In this document: one piece after another, positions 59,445 to 64,000 of the stretch
Layout of the letters: each line of letters begins with the position of its first letter
Position numbering within the stretch: the stretch's first letter is position 1
DNA from: Tolypeutes matacus
Lineage: Eukaryota > Chordata > Mammalia > Cingulata > Chlamyphoridae
Assembly: GCA_026826555.1 (NCBI GenBank)
Contig: JAKSZT010054396.1
Coordinates: 16,952,309-17,016,308, forward strand
Direction of reading: 5' to 3'
Length of the DNA stretch: 64,000 bases
Position numbers and translations under genes: made by a program
Notes under the pieces: model-generated
Told to the model about the DNA's origin: nothing
The model's database searches: none
What the model saw: only the letters and a program-made list of their open reading frames with translations

Positions 59445-59995
59445 CCTGACACTCAACGTTTAGTTGCCTTCGGGTTTTCCCTTCTCTTCCTTGATCTCAG
59501 GAGTGGCCTATGCAATACTAAGGCATTTGCACATCTTAGGAGGTGCAAAAAAACCTCTTTACACAAGGGTCTGGAAGCTTTTCTAAGTTTCTTAAATTGT
59601 GATGTGCAGTAGCTCCTCAAATTCTGTGAGTGTAGCAATTGGGACAAGTCTCATTTCTGCATTTCTAAAAATGTCCCAGATGATGCGGATGTTGCTGGTC
59701 TTTGAAAACACGCAACTAGCAAGGTACTAAGTCACTGGAACTGTTAAGAGAGTCTATGACTTATGGAGCCTTCACCAAGTGGTAAGCTTTTAATATCTAT
59801 GCAAGGCAGATAGTGGTAAAATAAATTAACATGGGTTTTGTAACCAAAATACTTACAAAGATAGGGACTGAAATACCATCAAAGTTTCTTTTATAAAAAT
59901 TCTTTCAGGTAGTCAGAGAAATATCTATAGCCTTCCAAGAGAGTCTACAGGTGACATACAAAATTCTAATTTGAACTGTAAATATTAATAGCAAC
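59445..59995. other. unassigned non-coding sequence
   Basis: No gene or repeat recognised. Confidence 0.35.
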
Positions 59996-59999
59996 ATCT

Positions 60000-60155
60000 A
60001 TATTTGCATGGAGCACCCACATTTCCAGAATGGTGTGCATGTAGTGTCTCCTTTAATCTGCTTAGACCAAGTCTATGAGGTAGGCAGAGTAGGAATGATT
60101 ATTCTCATTTTGTAGTTGAAAAAATCGAGGCTCAGGCAGATTAAGTGATCCGTGA
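60000..60155 (-). repeat. MIR SINE fragment
   Basis: Inverted MIR: ctcctttaatctgcttagac, ctatgaggtaggcagagtag, attctcattttgtagttgaa, ggctcaggcagattaagtga. Confidence 0.65.
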
Positions 60156-60159
60156 AGGC

Positions 60160-60600
60160 CGCTCAAATTGTCCCTGGCTGAGCCCGGAGACAAGGAAGAC
60201 CAGGTTTTCCTCTCCCTGGGTCCTGTGCCTTCTCCACTCTCAGGACACTGGATTCTATGTAACCTCAGAGCTTTCTTCTGGTATTGGGTAGATAAACAAG
60301 GCAGCTTTGGGGACAAGGAGGCCAGAGAGAGAACCCCTAGCAAAGGATATTCACAGCTGTGGAAGATAATGGAGCTAGTAATATTTCTACCCTTCATCCC
60401 CTGGGCCCCACCCCACGATTCAGAATTGAAAAATGTCACAGTCTTGCCTACACAAAAACAAGCATGTTTGGGATCCAAACACCCACCTTGCTACCTTCCT
60501 GCTCTCGCTGTTTACAGAAAAGCAGGAAGGCCGAAGGTCGCCAGCCTTCATCATGTCACCAGTCTCGCTTGCACAGAAAAGTTGCAAAGCTGATACAACA
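60160..60600. other. unassigned non-coding sequence
   Basis: Opposite frames at 60062-60478 and 60168-60593 overlap without a recognisable product. Confidence 0.35.
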
Positions 60601-60604
60601 CCTG

Positions 60605-61640
60605 CATACCTTCAACAGGTTTCACCAGCTATTAACATTTTACCACCTTTTCTATACACATACATATACACATACATATGTGCGTTCACACATACCTACA
60701 TATATGCACACACATATAATTTTCTTTTCTGCTGAACCATTGGAGAACAGTTGCAGATATCATCACTTTTTGCCCCTAAATACTTCAGTGTGTAAACTGT
60801 AAGAACAAGGATATTCTATTACATAACCACAATATAATCAAATTCAGGAGATTTAATCTCAATACAATATGATAATACACTGTCTTAAATAAAACTTCAA
60901 CAATTATTCCAATAATATCCTTTAAAGAAAATTTTTCTTTTCCCAAGCCAGTGTCTGATTCAGGATAACACATTTCATTTACTTGTCATGCCTCCTAAAA
61001 CTCCTTTAAGCTAGAAATGTTCCTTAGCCTTCCTTTTCTTTCAAGTTATTAATATTTTTGAAGAGTACAGACCAGTTGTTTTGTAGCATGTCCCTTTTTT
61101 TTTTTTTTTATTTTAAGATTATTTATTTATTTATTCATTTATCCCCCCCTTGCTGCTTGTGCTCGCTGGGTCAGCTAACCACGCCGTGCGGGCGGGCTTG
61201 CCTTCACCAGGAGGCCCTGGGAACCGAACCCGGGGCCTCCCATATGGTAAACGGGAGCCCTACTGATTGAGCCACAGCCGCTTCCCATGTAGCATGTCCC
61301 TTAATTTGGATTTGTCTGACTGTTTTCTCAAGATTAGATTCAGTTTACACATTTTGGGCAGCAACACCACAGAAAAATGTGTCCTTCTCAGTGCATCACA
61401 TCAGGAGGACACATTATGTCGTTTGTCTAATTATTGGTAACATTAGCTTTGATAACTTGGTTAAGGTTGGGTCTGCCAGATCACTTTATCGTAAAGGAAT
61501 GCTTTTCCTTTTGTGTTTAATATATATGTGGAGAAAGACTTAAGACTGTAAATATTCTACTTCCCAAAAAGTTTTCACCCAATGGTGATTTTTTTTTGCA
61601 AAATTACCTATTAGTAGAATTACAAAATGGTGAATTTATA
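60605..61640. mobile_element. ancient L1M-like fragment (paralogue of 31.3-32.1 kb)
   Basis: Blocks shared with the earlier copy include aacattttaccacctttt, acttcagtgtgtaaactgta, gaacaaggatattctattac, ttgtcatgcctcctaaaact, gaagagtacagaccagttg, ccttctcagtgcatcacatc and aggaggacacattatgtcg. A cata/caca microsatellite lies at 60655-60715. A DAS SINE splits it at 61097. Orientation is uncertain. Confidence 0.45.
61097..61286 (-). mobile_element. short-subfamily DAS SINE with 15-bp TSD
   Basis: T run, atttatttattcatttatcc, linker gctcgctgggtcagctaacc, inverted head ending cagccgcttccc. The TSD tgtagcatgtccctt is exact at 61082-61096 and 61288-61302. Confidence 0.93.
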
Positions 61641-61644
61641 ATCC

Positions 61645-62425
61645 TTTATTTCTTCTACATTTTTTACTTGATATGAAGAAGAGCTTTCTCTTCTCTTGCC
61701 ATTTATCTATATGTGTGCATATTTGTGTTTGTAAGTATCGAAATAAATTAATAGATTCTTTTTATAGTCAATATCTTATAATCTATTACCACCATTATTT
61801 ATTTTGAAGCCCAAATTCCCTGATTTTTCTAGGGGGAACACCTTCACAGTGCCTTCTGTGTTTTTTTTCCATGTCCTCATCGGTTTTTGTTGTTGTTGTT
61901 TTCTTTTAAGTAATTGAGGTATTTTGAGCACTTCCTCGTTTTCTAGCCCCACAGATGTTTCAGATTTACCCTGCATTTCCCTGCTTCAGGGAATCAGCCA
62001 TTCCTCCAAGGTGCCTTGGTTTCTTTTAGTGGACAGTGGTATTAAGAAACCAAGATCTGGGTGCTGCTTGCTCCATAGAATATATTTTAGAAAAATAAAA
62101 TAAAACTCAACTGGTCATGTAGAGACAGTTGGACAAATGGCCTCCTTCCCTTCCTTCTTCGTCCTTACCAAATAGGACACTCAGGGCCATTAGTGGCCTT
62201 TACCTACCAACACTCAGCCTGGGCTGGCTGAAAGAAGCAGAAATGATGGAGAACTCTTTTTGGCCTCCTGCCTTCTTTTGCTGTCTTCTGGGAGTTGAAG
62301 CCCCTTGGATTCCCTCCCTTGCTGCATCTGAGGGCCTGCCCTGCTCTGAAACTTTCCAACCTTCCCCACATCTGAAAAAATTCACCTCTCCCCAGCCCAA
62401 TCTTTTATCGTGCTCCCTTCTTTAG
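61645..62425. other. unassigned non-coding sequence
   Basis: A (TTG)n run lies at 61887-61901. No gene or clear repeat otherwise. Confidence 0.35.
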
Positions 62426-62434
62426 AATTAGGAG

Positions 62435-62936
62435 TGTGGTGGCTTGGAGCTATGTACCCCAGGAGAACACATTCTTAAACTTAATCCATTCCTGTAGGTG
62501 TGAACCCTTGTAAATAGAACCTTTTGATGAGCTTATTTCCGTCAAGGTGTGGACCAACTGAGTCAGGATGGGTCTTAAATCTCTTACCGAAGGCCTTATG
62601 GGGTGTGGACCAACTGAGTCAGGATGGGTCTTAAATCTCTTACCGAAGGCCTTATGGGGAAGGCCACAGAGAGAAACCCAGAGGGAGTAGAACATCAACA
62701 GAACCCGGAAGAGAAGAGAGCAACCAGGAGAGACTGCCATGTGCGCTGCCATATGACAGAGGAGCCAAGGACCAACGATCACTGGCAGTCAGCCCCAGAA
62801 CACCACAGCCTTCTGGCAAAAAGCATCGCCTAGATGACACCTTGATTTTGGACTTCTCCTAGCCTCAAAACTGTGAGCAAGTGAATTCCCATTGTTTAAG
62901 CTGACCATTTGATTTAGCAGCCAGGAAGCTAAAATA
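62435..62936 (+). mobile_element. MaLR-like LTR with 5-bp TSD
   Basis: Body order fits MaLR LTRs: gctatgtaccccaggagaac, taatccattcctgtaggtgt, gaacccggaagagaagagag, gccatatgacagaggagcca, gatgacaccttgattttgga, ctagcctcaaaactgtgagc and cccattgtttaagctgacca. The pentamer aggag flanks it exactly (62430-62434 and 62937-62941), the duplication size expected of ERVL and MaLR elements. The usual aataaa before the 3' end has become aagtga. It is a solo LTR and contains the 56-bp tandem duplication at 62548-62659. Confidence 0.65.
62548..62659. repeat. perfect 56-bp tandem duplication
   Basis: Two identical, directly adjacent 56-bp units (62548-62603 and 62604-62659), each running from tgtggaccaactgagtcagg to cttatgggg. 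They lie inside the MaLR-like LTR, and related LTRs carry one unit as I recall them. Confidence 0.95.
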
Positions 62937-62939
62937 AGG

Positions 62940-63320
62940 AGTAAGAACATTTGGACTCAAACTCTGATCCTTCTACCTGTGTGATCATGAGTAAGTTAAT
63001 GTTTTGGGGCTTCAGTGTCTTCATCTTTAAAATGGAGGAATAATACTTAGTATCATAAAATAAATTAATGTATATGACAGTGCTTTGTGAACCATAACAC
63101 CTCCATAAAAACCCAAGTGGCTGTTATTACTATAAGCTGATTTTTCTGATGTAGTAATAGCTTAATGAGTCAACACTCCCAAGTTATCAAGAGCTCCTGG
63201 TGAACTGGGAACCATTTTGGAGCCAGAAAGACCCCTTCTTCTAATAATTGTGTGTGTGACCTTGAGCAATGTCTAGGTTTCAGTTTCTTTATCTGTAAAG
63301 TGGGGAGCACAATACCTACC
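62940..63320 (+). repeat. two MIR SINE fragments
   Basis: First: ggactcaaactctgatcctt, gtgtgatcatgagtaagtta, ttcatctttaaaatggagga. Second (from about 63215): gtgtgtgaccttgagcaatg, tttctttatctgtaaagtgg, cctaccttgtaagtttgtta. Confidence 0.65.
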
Positions 63321-63434
63321 TTGTAAGTTTGTTACTGCATGTCTGTTGAACCACAGAGCTTTCTGCCCTGACCAGGGCTGGAGTGGAAGGGAAGGAGGTA
63401 AGGCTTAACTTAAGCACTGGGGCCAGAGGGCATG

Positions 63435-63600
63435 ACGCACTGTTTCTCAACCTTGGCTGCACATTTGAATCACCAGAGAAGTTTTTTAAAAATTTCGACA
63501 TCCAGGCTGTACCCCCGGCCAATTGTATCAGAATCTCTAGAGATGGGACCCAGGCATTAATATTTTCAAAAACACCCTAGATGATTCCAATGTTAAATAA
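63435..63600. repeat. hAT-Charlie-type non-autonomous DNA transposon (MER5-like)
   Basis: ctcaaccttggctgcacatt, gaatcaccagagaagttttt, tatcagaatctctagagatg, gggacccaggcattaatatt and gatgattccaatgtt form the near-palindromic MER5-type element as I recall it. Confidence 0.65.
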
Positions 63601-63604
63601 CTTA

Positions 63605-64000
63605 ACAAACCTAACTTTTGCTGCCCTTTCTCATGTTCTTCTCTCTTTGGGCTCATGACCCAAAAGAGTGACTGTTGGTGGCAACCTTCGGTCTGGGGCA
63701 AGGTGGTGAGGGAGGCATTTCGAGATGCAAGGCTTTCAGATTCCCTCAAACATAAGCAGCTGTGACCTTGTTTCCTGAGTATATTTAGGTGAAACCATTA
63801 AGTGACATCGTTTGAAAGCTAAAACAAACTATAACATCATATTGATACCTTTCTGTCTTATCCCCCATCCCTCTGCCCAAGTACAAAGGATCTTAGTTTT
63901 TTAAAGCTCTCCTTAATGATAGTTATATGCCAAAATGTTGAAGCTGCCTATTCAAAACATCAACAATATACTTAAATGTATAATAAGCACATTATGCATT
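63605..64000. other. unassigned non-coding sequence
   Basis: Nothing recognised up to the window edge. Confidence 0.35.

Noticed and set aside
60062..60802. Three overlapping frames of 138-147 residues
   Set aside because: They lie on both strands and cross a MIR and a CA/CATA microsatellite. No family resemblance.

Overview
This window is vertebrate nuclear DNA and almost certainly comes from a xenarthran mammal, most likely an armadillo close to Dasypus. The diagnostic signal is at least 17 copies of the tRNA-derived DAS SINE, both monomers and head-linker-head dimers. Many have clear poly(A) tails and flanking target-site duplications (TSDs). Around them lie mammal-wide ancient repeats (MIR, L2, old L1, hAT-Charlie-like and MaLR-like LTRs). 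I found no multi-exon host gene and no bacterial, CRISPR or phage features. Nearly all open frames are chance frames or repeat remnants.

Layout. 0-10 kb: a SINE with a 9-bp minisatellite at its edge, then the only CpG island in the window (about 600-1085, with GC boxes and a near-palindromic RFX/X-box-like site just downstream), then mostly unique sequence with MIR and L2 fossils. 10.9-16.6 kb: a decayed minus-strand L1 interrupted by two adjacent SINEs and by a MaLR-like LTR. 19.5-20.2 kb: a 609-bp solo LTR with TG...CA ends and a 6-bp TSD. 20-35 kb: unique sequence with scattered SINE, MIR, L2 and hAT copies.

35.4-40.3 kb: a long 5'-truncated minus-strand L1 with recognisable endonuclease, reverse transcriptase (RT) and Cys-rich ORF2 domains. 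It carries a chimeric retrocopy (a U6 snRNA joined to the polyadenylated 3' end of an unidentified mRNA). At or just beyond its 5' edge lies an RPL31 retrocopy with a complete 125-codon frame and a 15-bp TSD. 42.5-44.8 kb: SINEs in and around another decayed L1.

48.2-59.1 kb: a nest of L1s. An old L1 is split by a long plus-strand L1 (L1-A). L1-A was in turn hit by a poly(A)-tailed 3'-UTR retrocopy, by an inverted (twin-primed) L1 (L1-C) and by several SINEs. 60-64 kb: another old L1-like tract with a young SINE, a MaLR-like LTR carrying a perfect 56-bp tandem duplication, and MIR and hAT fossils.

Biologically the window is a record of L1-driven retrotransposition: L1 supplied the machinery, and SINE RNA, ribosomal-protein mRNA, U6 RNA and other mRNA were its passengers. 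I see no convincing new gene system. The most informative objects are the U6 chimera, the intact RPL31 retrocopy, the twin-primed L1 nest and the orphan CpG island. Family names rest on recognition from memory and were not checked against a repeat library.
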